A DNA stretch of 64,000 nucleotides from Solibacillus sp. FSL R7-0682 (GCF_038005985.1 NZ_JBBOUI010000001.1:2748001-2812000), one strand, 5' to 3'; counted from the first letter of the stretch, positions 53,660 through 62,815 are shown. Program-made: numbers and translations. The notes: generated from the letters alone by a model not told the origin.

Positions 53660-55198
53660 ATGTTAACTGGAACTATGTTAGGTGGATTAATTGCGGTAGG
53701 TGTCGTGTTATTTTTAATACTAGCAATCGTAGGTGTATACATTACAAAATATAAAACAGCCGGGCCAGACGAGGCTTTAATTGTAACGGGAAGCTATTTA
53801 GGTAGCAAAAATGTACATACCGACGATTCTGGAAATCGAATTAAAATTATTCGTGGTGGTGGTACATTTGTGTTCCCTGTATTCCAACAAGCGGAGCCAT
53901 TAAGCTTATTATCAAGCAAATTAGAGGTGACTACACCTGAAGTTTATACAGAACAGGGCGTACCAGTCATGGCAGATGGAACAGCTATTATTAAAATTGG
54001 TGGGTCCATTTCAGAAATTGCTACAGCTGCAGAACAATTTTTAGGAAAAGAGAAGCATGAACGTGAAGGTGAAGCACGCGAAGTATTAGAAGGTCACCTT
54101 CGCTCAATTCTAGGCTCGATGACAGTAGAAGAAATTTATAAAAACCGTGATAAATTCTCTCAGGAAGTACAACGTGTCGCGTCACACGATTTAGCGAAAA
54201 TGGGATTAATTATTGTTTCGTTCACGATTAAAGATGTTCGCGATAAGAACGGATACCTTGAATCTCTTGGTAAGCCGCGTATTGCACAAGTAAAGCGTGA
54301 TGCAGATATTGCAACTGCAGAAGCGGATAAAGAAACACGTATTAAACGTGCGCAAGCTGCTCAAGAAGCAAAAAAAGCGGAATTAGAGCGAGCGACACAA
54401 ATTGCAGAAGCCGAAAAAGAAAATCAATTAAAAGTAGCTGAATTCCGTCGCGAACAAGATATTGCAAAAGCCCGTGCCGACCAAGCATATGAACTAGAAT
54501 CTGCTCGTGCAAAACAAGAAGTTACAGAACAAGAAATGCAAGTTAAAATTATTGAACGTCAAAAGCAAATTGAATTAGAAGAAAAAGAAATTTTGCGTCG
54601 TGAGAAACAATATGATTCTGAAGTTAAGAAAAAGGCCGACGCAGATCGTTATGCCATTGAGCAAAACGCGGAAGCACAAAAGCGAAAAGAACTTGCTAAT
54701 GCAGATGCGGAAAAATATCGTATTGAATCACTTGCAAAAGCGGAAGCGGAAAAAGTTAGATTGGACGGTATCGCAAAGGCCGATTCAGAACGTGCACAAG
54801 GTGAAGCAGAAGCAGAGATTATTCGCTTGAAAGGTTTAGCAGAAGCGGAAGCGAAAGAAAAAATAGCAGAAGCATTCGAGCAATTCGGTCAGGCTGCTGT
54901 TTTAGATATGATTGTTAAAATGCTTCCAGAATTTGCGAAGCAAATTGCAAGTCCTCTTTCAAATATCGATAAAATTACCGTAGTGGATACAGGGGGCGGC
55001 GCCAATGGTGGTGCCGGTAAAGTAACTGGATATGCTACAGATTTAATGTCATCCCTACAAGAAACGTTAAAAGCTTCTTCAGGAATTGATGTAAAAGATC
55101 TAATCGAAACTTATGTAGGGAAAAATGCACCTACTAAAGAAGCTTCCATTTTAGACCATACTATTTTTTCAAAAGAAGAGGAACTAGTAAAGAAATAA
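53660..55198 (+). CDS. floT: Flotillin-like protein FloT
   Basis: 512 residues: N-terminal hydrophobic segment (about 3-26), SPFH/PHB domain (about 30-190) and a long Glu-Ala-Lys-rich coiled coil with many EAE repeats, then a tail with a Gly-rich GGGANGGAGKV. It organises membrane microdomains. Start at 53660 (six bases after AAAGGAGG); the ATG at 53654 abuts the SD. Confidence 0.94.
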   Translation: MLTGTMLGGLIAVGVVLFLILAIVGVYITKYKTAGPDEALIVTGSYLGSKNVHTDDSGNRIKIIRGGGTFVFPVFQQAEPLSLLSSKLEVTTPEVYTEQGVPVMADGTAIIKIGGSISEIATAAEQFLGKEKHEREGEAREVLEGHLRSILGSMTVEEIYKNRDKFSQEVQRVASHDLAKMGLIIVSFTIKDVRDKNGYLESLGKPRIAQVKRDADIATAEADKETRIKRAQAAQEAKKAELERATQIAEAEKENQLKVAEFRREQDIAKARADQAYELESARAKQEVTEQEMQVKIIERQKQIELEEKEILRREKQYDSEVKKKADADRYAIEQNAEAQKRKELANADAEKYRIESLAKAEAEKVRLDGIAKADSERAQGEAEAEIIRLKGLAEAEAKEKIAEAFEQFGQAAVLDMIVKMLPEFAKQIASPLSNIDKITVVDTGGGANGGAGKVTGYATDLMSSLQETLKASSGIDVKDLIETYVGKNAPTKEASILDHTIFSKEEELVKK

Positions 55199-55226
55199 TC
55201 AACTGATAAATTGAAAATAAACGTCA

Positions 55227-55265
55227 AAATGACATAGGAAATTATTATGATTTCTTATGTCATTT
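55227..55265 (+). terminator. Terminator of yuaF-floT
   Basis: AAATGACATA.GAAAT / ATTTC.TATGTCATTT stem (one mismatch region), 28 bases after the floT stop; weak T-run. Confidence 0.6.
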
Positions 55266-55344
55266 CGTATATGTCTTGAAGTTTTACAAAATGAAGCGAT
55301 ACGTTTTTAAAATATGCGTTTGGGAGGTGTCGTTCATTAATAAG

Positions 55345-55797
55345 ATGAAGAGTGTACTTGGATTATTGTTAATCGCTATGCTTGCCGTCCTATTAATAGG
55401 CTGCAACAATAGCAAAGGCGAATTAAGGAAAGAGGAATGGGTGCAAAGCTCTTTATTTAAGTCAGGTAGTTTTTCGATGATTGGTGTGAAAAGTAAAATT
55501 GGATTTATTTATGAGGATAAAGATGAATTACGCTTTTATCCAAATAAGGCACAAAAATATATGTGGCATGTATGGTTGGACGATCAAACAAACGCGAAAT
55601 TAACTGTAAAGGCAATTTATCAAAATACGAATGAAGAAGTGTTAATAATCGACAATCAAGTTTTAGGTGGCCCTAATAATGGAGCAGATGCTCACCTTCC
55701 ATCACTCATCTCATTACCACATAGCGGAATGTGGAAGTTGGATACTTATATTGATGGCGAATATTTTGAATCCATCTATGTAAAGGTACATGAATAA
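55345..55797 (+). CDS. Lipoprotein (DUF4871-like)
   Basis: 150 residues: signal peptide MKSVLGLLLIAMLAVLLIGC with lipobox LIGC, then a domain with IGVKSKIGFIYEDKDELRF, KYMWHVWLDD and GGPNNGADAHLPSLISLP that resembles a small Bacillus lipoprotein family (DUF4871). Function unknown. The ATG at 55345 is 17 bases from GGGAGG; the in-frame codon at ideal spacing is ATT at 55336 (adding INK), so the true start is uncertain. The long frame further upstream is unlikely to be translated. Confidence 0.75.
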   Translation: MKSVLGLLLIAMLAVLLIGCNNSKGELRKEEWVQSSLFKSGSFSMIGVKSKIGFIYEDKDELRFYPNKAQKYMWHVWLDDQTNAKLTVKAIYQNTNEEVLIIDNQVLGGPNNGADAHLPSLISLPHSGMWKLDTYIDGEYFESIYVKVHE

Positions 55798-55804
55798 TAA
55801 CACC

Positions 55805-55846
55805 AAAAAGGTAAGCAATCTTTTTTACAGATTTGCTTACCTTTTT
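55805..55846. terminator. Bidirectional terminator between lipoprotein gene and ilvE
   Basis: AAAAAGGTAAGCAA / TTGCTTACCTTTTT, 14-bp stem with T-runs both ways. Confidence 0.88.
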
Positions 55847-55874
55847 CACGTAATCTTTATAGTGCTATTTTACC

Positions 55875-56945
55875 TTATAACTTAATTGTCCAACCAAATG
55901 GATCCTCTATTTTTCCGTATTGAATACTTGTTAAAGTATCATAAAGCATTTGCGTCACTTCACCAATTTCACCGTTGTTTACTTTAATGATTTCATCAAG
56001 CCATTTTAGCTCCCCAACTGGAGATATGACTGCAGCTGTACCTGTACCAAATGCTTCTTCTAGCGAACCATTTTTCGCTGCTTCTACAATTTCAGCAAAC
56101 TCAATTGCACGCTCTTCAACTGGAATATTTTTCGATTTCAACACTTGAATCATTGAGTCACGTGTAATACCTGGCAGAATACTCCCGTTTAGTGCAGGTG
56201 TTACAACCTTGCCTGCAATTTTAAAGAAAATATTCATACTACCAACTTCTTCAACATATTTATTTTCTTTTCCATCTAGCCATAACGTTTGAGAGTAACC
56301 TTGCTTCGCAGCTATTTCTGAGCCTTTTAAGCTTGAGGCATAATTCCCAGCTGTTTTCGCTTCACCTGTGCCTCCAACTACTGCACGTACGTAGTGCTGC
56401 TCTACAAGAATTTTGACTGGATTAATTCCCTCTTTATAATAAGAACCAACCGGTGACATAATAATGATAAATTTATAATTTTTTGACGGATTAACTCCTA
56501 AGTAAGGTTCAGTAGCGATAATAAATGGTCGAATGTATAAAGAAGTTCCTGGCGCAGTTGGTACCCACTCACGATCGACTTGGATGAGTTGCTTTAATGC
56601 TTCAAGCGCGAACTCTTCATCAATTGCAGGAATACATAATCGTTCATTCGAAGCATTTAATCTTTTAAAATTACGGGCAGGTCGGAATAAAATGATTTCT
56701 CCGTTTTCAGCGGCATATGCTTTTAAGCCTTCAAAAACAGCTTGCCCATAATGGAATACCATCGCGGCAGGATTTAATTCAATTGGCGCGTAAGGGGTAA
56801 TCGTAGCATTATGCCATCCCTTGCCTTCTACATAATCCATAACAAACATATGGTCAGTAAATACTTGACCAAAACCAAGCTGTTCAGCAGATATTTTTTG
56901 TTTTTTTGATGTTGCTAACTCCGTAGCAATTTGAATTGTTGTCAT
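55875..56945 (-). CDS. ilvE: Branched-chain amino acid aminotransferase
   Basis: 356-residue fold-type IV PLP enzyme that transaminates Leu, Ile and Val with 2-oxoglutarate. PLP Lys in GEAKTAGNYASSLKGSE; EEVGSMNIFF, GTGTAAVISPVGEL and the N-terminal GFGQVFTDHMFVMDYVEGKG fit the YwaA/YbgE group. Full length. A CodY-like box overlaps its promoter region. Confidence 0.94.
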   Translation of the reverse strand: MTTIQIATELATSKKQKISAEQLGFGQVFTDHMFVMDYVEGKGWHNATITPYAPIELNPAAMVFHYGQAVFEGLKAYAAENGEIILFRPARNFKRLNASNERLCIPAIDEEFALEALKQLIQVDREWVPTAPGTSLYIRPFIIATEPYLGVNPSKNYKFIIIMSPVGSYYKEGINPVKILVEQHYVRAVVGGTGEAKTAGNYASSLKGSEIAAKQGYSQTLWLDGKENKYVEEVGSMNIFFKIAGKVVTPALNGSILPGITRDSMIQVLKSKNIPVEERAIEFAEIVEAAKNGSLEEAFGTGTAAVISPVGELKWLDEIIKVNNGEIGEVTQMLYDTLTSIQYGKIEDPFGWTIKL

Positions 56946-56983
56946 AATAAATGCTCCTTAACAAAATAAAATTGATACATTCT

Positions 56984-57010
56984 ATCATACCACTTTATTT
57001 TTAGAAAATT
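56984..57010 (-). promoter_or_regulatory. ilvE promoter with CodY-like box
   Basis: The minus strand reads AATTTTCTAAAAATA (57010-56996), 13 of 15 to the CodY consensus AATTTTCWGAAAATT, directly before a TATGAT -10 (56989-56984). The overlap with the polymerase site fits CodY repression of ilvE when branched-chain amino acids are abundant. Confidence 0.65.
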
Positions 57011-57065
57011 TATAATTTTTTAATTTTAAATAAAAAATTTATTTATTGAGCTAATATCTGAATAA

Positions 57066-57398
57066 TTATAGCTTATCGAATATAAACAAATTAAAGTATC
57101 CAATTAGCCCAATTCCGATCACTATATTTAAGTTGATTGGAACAAATTTATGTAAGTGAATATGAAACATCTCGAAAATAATACGATACATATAGTAAAA
57201 AATAGATACACAAATAACAAAGAATAATGGAATACCCGTACTTAAAATTATTTTTCCTGTTACACTAATATCACCCGGTGGTATATCTGCTGCAGTAAAA
57301 CGAACTCCTGCAATAAACATCCATAATAGCCAATAAAATAGATATGTAGTACCTATAGTAATTGAAATATAAGTGGTATATGCCACTGCTTTTTTCAT
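57066..57398 (-). CDS. Unrecognised small membrane protein
   Basis: 110 residues with three hydrophobic stretches and a short polar middle (RFTAADIPPGDISVTG). Starts MKKAVAYTTYISITIG after a GGGGAA-type SD. Lies upstream of ilvE on the same strand with a 120-base gap. No family recognised. Confidence 0.7.
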   Translation of the reverse strand: MKKAVAYTTYISITIGTTYLFYWLLWMFIAGVRFTAADIPPGDISVTGKIILSTGIPLFFVICVSIFYYMYRIIFEMFHIHLHKFVPINLNIVIGIGLIGYFNLFIFDKL

Positions 57399-57629
57399 AA
57401 TTTATTCCCCTTCATTTTTAAATAGCCTTCCATCCCCTACAATAACAAAAACAAGCGTACACGGCACATAAATTAATTCCATCTATTGCAAAGAGGCTGG
57501 GTCAAAACCAAAACATCATTTTTCTCGAGTGAGAAAAAAGGACTAACCTAATTTTATAAGACAACATAAAACACCACTAAAATGGGTATGTATGTAATAC
57601 ATGCTTAATCATTTTGGAGGTGTTTTTTT

Positions 57630-57947
57630 ATGACAAGAGTAAGTTATTCTTCAGATATTAAATGGTCGGTTATAAAAGATAAATTAGCAGGTAAATTAAC
57701 GACAAAAGAAATTTTGGCGAAATATAACATTAAACATCGCTCTCAAATTAATACATGGATGCGGTGGTACAAAAATAATGAACTTTACCGATTCGATCAA
57801 CCTGTAGGCAAGCAGTATAGTTATGGACAAGGGCCTGAAGGGAAAAGCGAACAAGAAATGAAAGACCGCAAAATGATGCATCTAGAAATGGAAAATGAAA
57901 TCCTAAAAAAGTTTTTGGCCATCAAAAAGGAGTTGAACGGCAAGTAG
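57630..57947 (+). CDS. IS3-family transposase OrfA
   Basis: 105 residues: helix-turn-helix (SSDIKWSVIKDKLAGKL, RSQINTWMRWY) and a C-terminal leucine-zipper-like helix (KMMHLEMENEILKKFLAIKK). AAAAAAG at 57905-57911 is in phase for -1 frameshifting into orfB, which would give the fused OrfAB transposase. GGAGG SD. Confidence 0.92.
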   Translation: MTRVSYSSDIKWSVIKDKLAGKLTTKEILAKYNIKHRSQINTWMRWYKNNELYRFDQPVGKQYSYGQGPEGKSEQEMKDRKMMHLEMENEILKKFLAIKKELNGK

Positions 57948-57958
57948 TTTTACAAACT

Positions 57959-58792
57959 GTGGAGAATCTGCGTAAGAAATATACAGTCACATGTATTTTA
58001 AAGGTGCTAGGGATTCCTCGTGCAACCTATTATCGTTGGATGAAAGAAGGAATCCGAGGATTTTCAGCCATTGAAACAGTACTGATTGAGCTATGTAAAA
58101 AAACGAAATATCGTTACGGTCATCGTAAGATAAGATATTTACTTCAAAAAGAATATGGTTATCAATTGAATCGCAATACGGTACAAAAGCTGATGCAAAA
58201 GCACAACCTACAATGTCGGGTGAAAAAGAAACGAAAATTTAAAATAGACCAAGGGCCAGAAATCATTGCCCCTAATTTATTAGCACGCTGTTTTACAGCT
58301 ACGGCACCCAATGAAAAGTGGGTAACAGATATAACGTACATTCAATATGGTTCTACAACGATGTATTTGGCAACGATTTTAGATTTGTTTAACAATGAGA
58401 TTGTCGCATATAAATTATATGACCATCAACAAACACCACTTGTGATGGATGTGTTAAAGGCGGCTTTAGAAGAAAGAAATTATCCAAAAGGAATCCTTGT
58501 CCATTCAGACCAAGGAAGTGTGTATACATCGTATGCCTATCAAAATTTTTTAGAGGAAATGAATTGTCGAGCAAGTATGTCACGACGAGGAAACTGTTGG
58601 GATAATGCGGTGATTGAGTCATTTCATTCACATATTAAAAGCGAAGCATTTTTACGTGTGAAAGCTCATTCACTAACGAACGATGAAACGAAATTACGTG
58701 TAGCAGCATACATGTTCGAGTATAATCAAGAACGTATACAAGAAAAATTAGGCTACTTAACTCCCCTTGAATATGGAAAGCAAGTAGCTTAA
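57959..58792 (+). CDS. IS3-family transposase OrfB (DDE integrase domain)
   Basis: 277 residues as a separate frame, but probably made as the -1 frameshift fusion from 57911 (joint reads VFGHQKGVERQVV). HTH_21-type segment KYRYGHRKIRYLLQKEYGY and the rve core with the three acidic residues in WVTDITYIQYG, VHSDQGSVYTS and NAVIESFHSHIKSE. All catalytic residues present, so it may be active. Confidence 0.93.
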   Translation: MENLRKKYTVTCILKVLGIPRATYYRWMKEGIRGFSAIETVLIELCKKTKYRYGHRKIRYLLQKEYGYQLNRNTVQKLMQKHNLQCRVKKKRKFKIDQGPEIIAPNLLARCFTATAPNEKWVTDITYIQYGSTTMYLATILDLFNNEIVAYKLYDHQQTPLVMDVLKAALEERNYPKGILVHSDQGSVYTSYAYQNFLEEMNCRASMSRRGNCWDNAVIESFHSHIKSEAFLRVKAHSLTNDETKLRVAAYMFEYNQERIQEKLGYLTPLEYGKQVA

Positions 58793-59015
58793 TTAGGTGT
58801 TTTATGTGTGTCTCAAATGACTAGGTCAGTTCAAAATGATGTTTTTTTGTAATTGGTTTCCGTTGCGGAGACGCTTTCCGGGGGTGTTGCCTGAGCCTGT
58901 AGTTTCAGGTGTCACCCCTCCACTACAACCAATTTATTAAGTATCCAATTTTTAATACTGTATTTTACCGTAAATAGAGAAATTTTTACTTCTGTCCCAT
59001 CCTCAACGCAAATTT

Positions 59016-60053
59016 TTATAAATCGTCAAAGCCGTTATCTTCCACATTAATTTTTGTATATTGACGTGAGCGTTGTTCAAAGAAATCTGTTTTGCCTAAA
59101 TCTACTTCCTCATAGGCAACGATCCATTTCATTGGATTTTTACGGTAACCTTCATATGGACGTCCATGCCCTAATTGATTGCACCGAACATTTGCATAAA
59201 AGTAAATATATGCTTCTACATCCTCTACATCAAGACCATCAATTTTTTCACCAATAACTTCACGAGCCCAGTTTACTTCTAGCTCTGCAGCTTCTTTGAA
59301 GATTGCTTGAACTTCCTGTTCCCACTTAGGCGAATTGTATTCTGGATATTCCTCCAATATTTCTTTATAGATCTTTACAAATAAATCAACATGTAGCTGT
59401 TCATCACGATTAATATAATTAATCATTGTACTTGTCGCAACCATCTTCTGCTTGCGTGCTAGGTGATAAAAGAACGCAAAGCCAGAATAGAAGAAAAGTC
59501 CCTCTAAAATAACATCATACACTATTGCACGTAACATATTCTCTACAGTAGGATTTTCTGAAAAGTCAATGTAGCCCTTTACGACAAAGTCATTTCGCTT
59601 TTGTAGCACTGGTTCCGTTCGCCAAAAATCAAAGGTTTTATCTTGTACATCTTTTGTTACAATACTTGAAAGAATGTAGGAATAGGAGTGATTATGAATA
59701 ACTTCCTGCTGCGCTAAAATAATCATCAATGCACTTAAGCTTGAGTCCGTTAAATAATCTGCTACCTTCCCGGCAAAGTCTGTTTGAATACTATCTAATA
59801 ATGCAAGTAAGCCAATAATTTTTAAAAATGAATCTTGCTCTTCCTTTGTTAATTCAGGAAATTGCTTTACATCCGTACTCATATTTATTTCAAAGGGAGT
59901 CCAAAAATTGGCGAGCATTTTTTTGTACTTCGGATAGGCCCAGCTGAAACGAACATCATCCCAGTTTAAAATATTGGAGCTTTGCCCATTAATAATCCCC
60001 GTTGAACGGTTTGGTGCTGTTTTTTCCATTAGGTTTCTTTTCGTAACTTGCAT
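59016..60053 (-). CDS. nrdF: Ribonucleotide reductase class I, beta subunit
   Basis: 345 residues. Di-metal ligands in AQQEVIHNHSYSYIL (Glu, His; radical Tyr four after the His), EGLFFYSGFAFFYHL and NRDEQLHVDLFVKI. Generates the radical for reduction of ribonucleotides. Class Ia or Ib cannot be settled from sequence alone: no nrdI is adjacent and the subunit is longer than B. subtilis NrdF. 12 bases after the alpha gene. Confidence 0.9.
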   Translation of the reverse strand: MQVTKRNLMEKTAPNRSTGIINGQSSNILNWDDVRFSWAYPKYKKMLANFWTPFEINMSTDVKQFPELTKEEQDSFLKIIGLLALLDSIQTDFAGKVADYLTDSSLSALMIILAQQEVIHNHSYSYILSSIVTKDVQDKTFDFWRTEPVLQKRNDFVVKGYIDFSENPTVENMLRAIVYDVILEGLFFYSGFAFFYHLARKQKMVATSTMINYINRDEQLHVDLFVKIYKEILEEYPEYNSPKWEQEVQAIFKEAAELEVNWAREVIGEKIDGLDVEDVEAYIYFYANVRCNQLGHGRPYEGYRKNPMKWIVAYEEVDLGKTDFFEQRSRQYTKINVEDNGFDDL

Positions 60054-60065
60054 CCCATTTCCCCC

Positions 60066-62273
60066 TTAACTTGAGCATGATTCACATTCAAGTAGTTCGC
60101 TTGAAGTTGAACGAACATAATATGTCGTTTTAATTCCATTAGCCCATGCATCTATATGAAGCTGTAATAAATCTTTTGCTTTAATTGTATTTTGAACATA
60201 TAAATTAAGCGATATCCCTTGATCAATATGCTTACTACGTGCAGCATTTTGCTTTAAAGTCCATCGTTGATCAATGAAGTAAGCTGATTTATAGTACCAT
60301 GTTGTTTTTGAATTTAAGTCTGGCACTGTTACTGGAATTTTGTAATCCTTCTTTTCTTCAGAATAAGATTTTTGGAAAATCGGGTCAATTGTAGCGGTAG
60401 AACCAGCTAAAATAGATGTTGAGGAATTCGGTGCCACAGCCATTAAATAACCATTTCGCAAGCCTCCTGCTGAGACAAGCTGTGCTAATTCATGCCATCT
60501 TCCTTCCGTTAATCCACGCTCCTCAAAATAGGCACCTGTTTGCCAATCAGACCCTTTAAATAACGGGTATGAGCCTTTTTCCTGAGCAAGAGCATTCGAA
60601 GCCCGTATCGTTAAATAAGCAATTTCTTCATATAGCTTATCTGCAAATTGAACGGCCTCTTCTGTTTCCCAGGCAATTTCATGTAGCGCTAATAAATGAT
60701 GCCATCCAAATGTACCTAGACCAATTCCGCGATAACGTTTGTTTGTTAAATCTGCTTGCAGAACTGGAATGGTATTTAGCTCTATGACATTATCAAGCAT
60801 GCGGACTTGAATCGGTATTAAACGCTCAAGCACACCCGCTGGTACTGCACGCCCTAAGTTGATAGAACTTAAGTTACATACAACAAAATCCCCTGCTTTA
60901 CGACGCGTCACGATTGTATCATCATCTAGTTGCTGTGACTCGAATTGTGTAGCACTCATATTTTGAGCAATTTCTGTACACAGATTACTCGAATAGATCA
61001 TACCAGCATGCTTGTTTGGATTTTTACGATTGACTTCATCTCGGTAAAACATAAATGGTACGCCTGTTTCCAATTGACTACGCATAATGCGCTTCATAAT
61101 TTCAATTGCTGGAATAACTTCCCGTGATAAAGCTTCATTCGCTACACATTGTTCGTATCTTTCGCGGAATGATCCTTGTCCACGCTTCTCATCATAAAAA
61201 TCCTCTAAAGAAAAGCCCATTACTTTACGTACTTCATATGGATCAAATAAATGCCAATCATTACGTGCTTCTACCGCCTCCATAAAAATATCAGGTAAGC
61301 ATACGCCTGTAAAAATATCATGTGCACGAAGACGTTCATCTCCATTGTTTAAGCGTAAATCTAAAAACGTTAAAATATCACGGTGCCATACATCTAAGTA
61401 GACAGCAATTGCCCCTTGACGTTGTCCTAATTGATCAACAGATACTGCTGTGTTATTTAATTGCTTAATCCATGGTAGCACCCCACTTGAAGCACCTTTA
61501 TAGCCACGGATTTCAGAGCCTCGACTGCGCACTTTCCCCATATAAACACCAATACCACCGCCGTATTTTGAAAGCGTTGCAACATCAGTATTTGTATCAT
61601 ATATACTTTGAAGACTATCATCGACCGTATCAATGAAACAGCTCGATAATTGGCCATGCGTTTTACCTGCGTTTGATAAAGTCGGTGTCGCAACAGTCAT
61701 ATATAAATTGGATAATGCCCAATACGCTTCTTCTACTTTTTGAAGGCGGCTGTCCGTTTCATTCATCATTAACGTCATGGCAATAATTAACCAACGCTGT
61801 TGCGGGAGCTCTGCAATCGATTTGTCAAAATCACGAACAACATAACGGTCTACTAACGTACGTAAGCCGATATACGTAAATAGATCATCTCTTGAAGGTT
61901 CAATAATTGTTCCTAATAATTGACGCTCTGCTGCCGAGTATTTTTCCACTAGTTGTGGATTTAATAATCCTTTATCTACAAGATGTAAAATCCAGTCATT
62001 AAAGTTTGCATAAGGCTTTTCCACATTAAATTTTTCCATATACTGAATAGAAATTTTCTCATTTAACAGTTTTGCAGCAACATATGTCCAATACGGCTCT
62101 TGTTCATCGATATAGCTTATCGTTTCTAAAATACTTGCATCTATCCATTCAATAACAGATGCCCCTTCATTTTTCCTCATCCATTTTTGTGAGAAGCGAA
62201 TAAATTGTTCTAAATCCTCCTCACCGAATTGATTCACTAAGTTTTGCAAGTAATTTTCTTGTACAGCTATCAT
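60066..62273 (-). CDS. nrdE: Ribonucleotide reductase class I, alpha subunit
   Basis: 735 residues from the ATG at 62273 (GAGGAG SD, seven bases). Active-site cysteines in GQLSSCFIDTVDD and SSNLCTEIAQN; C-terminal relay CESCSS. Motifs LSKYGGGIGVYMGKVRSRGS and MAVAPNSSTSILAGSTATID are typical. No full ATP-cone is seen at the N-terminus. The gene is preceded by a terminator and a cobalamin riboswitch on the same strand, so the class I enzyme is predicted to be off when B12 is present. NrdE versus NrdA naming is uncertain. Confidence 0.92.
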   Translation of the reverse strand: MIAVQENYLQNLVNQFGEEDLEQFIRFSQKWMRKNEGASVIEWIDASILETISYIDEQEPYWTYVAAKLLNEKISIQYMEKFNVEKPYANFNDWILHLVDKGLLNPQLVEKYSAAERQLLGTIIEPSRDDLFTYIGLRTLVDRYVVRDFDKSIAELPQQRWLIIAMTLMMNETDSRLQKVEEAYWALSNLYMTVATPTLSNAGKTHGQLSSCFIDTVDDSLQSIYDTNTDVATLSKYGGGIGVYMGKVRSRGSEIRGYKGASSGVLPWIKQLNNTAVSVDQLGQRQGAIAVYLDVWHRDILTFLDLRLNNGDERLRAHDIFTGVCLPDIFMEAVEARNDWHLFDPYEVRKVMGFSLEDFYDEKRGQGSFRERYEQCVANEALSREVIPAIEIMKRIMRSQLETGVPFMFYRDEVNRKNPNKHAGMIYSSNLCTEIAQNMSATQFESQQLDDDTIVTRRKAGDFVVCNLSSINLGRAVPAGVLERLIPIQVRMLDNVIELNTIPVLQADLTNKRYRGIGLGTFGWHHLLALHEIAWETEEAVQFADKLYEEIAYLTIRASNALAQEKGSYPLFKGSDWQTGAYFEERGLTEGRWHELAQLVSAGGLRNGYLMAVAPNSSTSILAGSTATIDPIFQKSYSEEKKDYKIPVTVPDLNSKTTWYYKSAYFIDQRWTLKQNAARSKHIDQGISLNLYVQNTIKAKDLLQLHIDAWANGIKTTYYVRSTSSELLECESCSS

Positions 62274-62453
62274 GACAACACTCCTCTTCAAAAATCAAAT
62301 CCACCTCGGCATTATTTTTGTACGTTTGGCGTTATACTTTCATAAAGTACGAGTACTCCATTCCAAATCGTATAAATCGCCTGAGGTTTTACTACTTTCA
62401 GTGTCAGTTGAAATCATTCATCAACCCTTACAATGTAGATTTCTACTTGAAAG

Positions 62454-62489
62454 AAATAAAAAAACGAACCCCATTCATTCGGAGTTCGT
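62454..62489 (-). terminator. Attenuator terminator in nrdE leader
   Basis: Minus strand ACGAAC.CC / GG.GTTCGT hairpin followed by eight T, about 95 bases after the riboswitch and 180 before nrdE: the expected platform for riboswitch-controlled termination. Confidence 0.8.
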
Positions 62490-62504
62490 AGTATGTACGT
62501 ATTA

Positions 62505-62555
62505 GAAATGGAAAGAGAGTTATTGCCTAGGAAATAGAGCTCTCGCTTCCATTTC
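62505..62555 (-). promoter_or_regulatory. Hairpin between riboswitch and terminator
   Basis: GAAATGGAA..GAGAG / CTCTC.TTCCATTTC stem of about 14 pairs. It may be an antiterminator or a spacer hairpin of the leader; alternative pairing with the terminator was not obvious. Confidence 0.4.
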
Positions 62556-62584
62556 CTATCCCCCGAAGAAATGCATTGCATATT

Positions 62585-62735
62585 TACATGGCAGGTCTCC
62601 TGGCTTCGCTTCATCCTTCTGATTCCCCTTCCCGTTTTTAGACAGTGGGCTATGAATCATCGTCAGCGTTACAGTTGCGGGGACAGCATCAGCATTGAAC
62701 TGATTTCCCTTTTAATCTACATATTGTAGAACCAA
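62585..62735 (-). promoter_or_regulatory. Cobalamin riboswitch
   Basis: On the minus strand: GGGAAATCAGTTCAATGCTG, then GCTGTCCCCGCAACTGTAA, the core AGCCCACTGTC, and the B12 box GAAGCCAGGAGACCTGCC near the 3' end. These are the conserved parts of the AdoCbl/Cbl riboswitch. Direction is toward nrdE. Confidence 0.95.
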
Positions 62736-62815
62736 ATAAATAACGACACTATATATTGTGTTTTTTATTAACTGTTGTCATTGTATCATAGCTAATTTTT
62801 TAAGGCAACTACTGT

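Larger units (their letters stand above)
57540..58832 (+). mobile_element. IS3-family insertion sequence, apparently intact
   Basis: About 1.29 kb with imperfect terminal inverted repeats of about 36 bp (left GGACTAACCT..., right complement GAACTGACCT..., both running into CATAAAACACC). Contains orfA and orfB in the -1 relation with a slippery A AAA AAG. Flanked by A-runs on both sides (6 and 4 A), compatible with a 3-4 base target duplication. Confidence 0.9.
57493..59004. repeat. Composite intergenic repeat interrupted by an IS element
   Basis: Outer ends GAGGCTGGGTC (57493-57503) and TGTCCCATCCTC (58993-59004) are inverted. The hairpin arm AAAACATCATTTTTCTC (57510-57526), loop GAGT and the start of the return arm GAGAAAAA are followed by the IS; the rest of the return arm AAAATGATGTTTT resumes at 58833. 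The GC-rich inner unit bounded by AATTGGTT (58851) and AACCAATT (58927-58934) follows. Without the IS it is about 220 bp, like the copy at 26.6 kb. Confidence 0.8.

Noticed and set aside
54300-54900. Tandem-repeat-like region in floT
   Set aside because: Explained by the Glu-Ala-Lys coiled coil of flotillin, not by a DNA repeat array.
62272-62505. 77-codon plus-strand frame upstream of nrdE
   Set aside because: Antisense to the riboswitch leader and terminator; no SD or conserved pattern.
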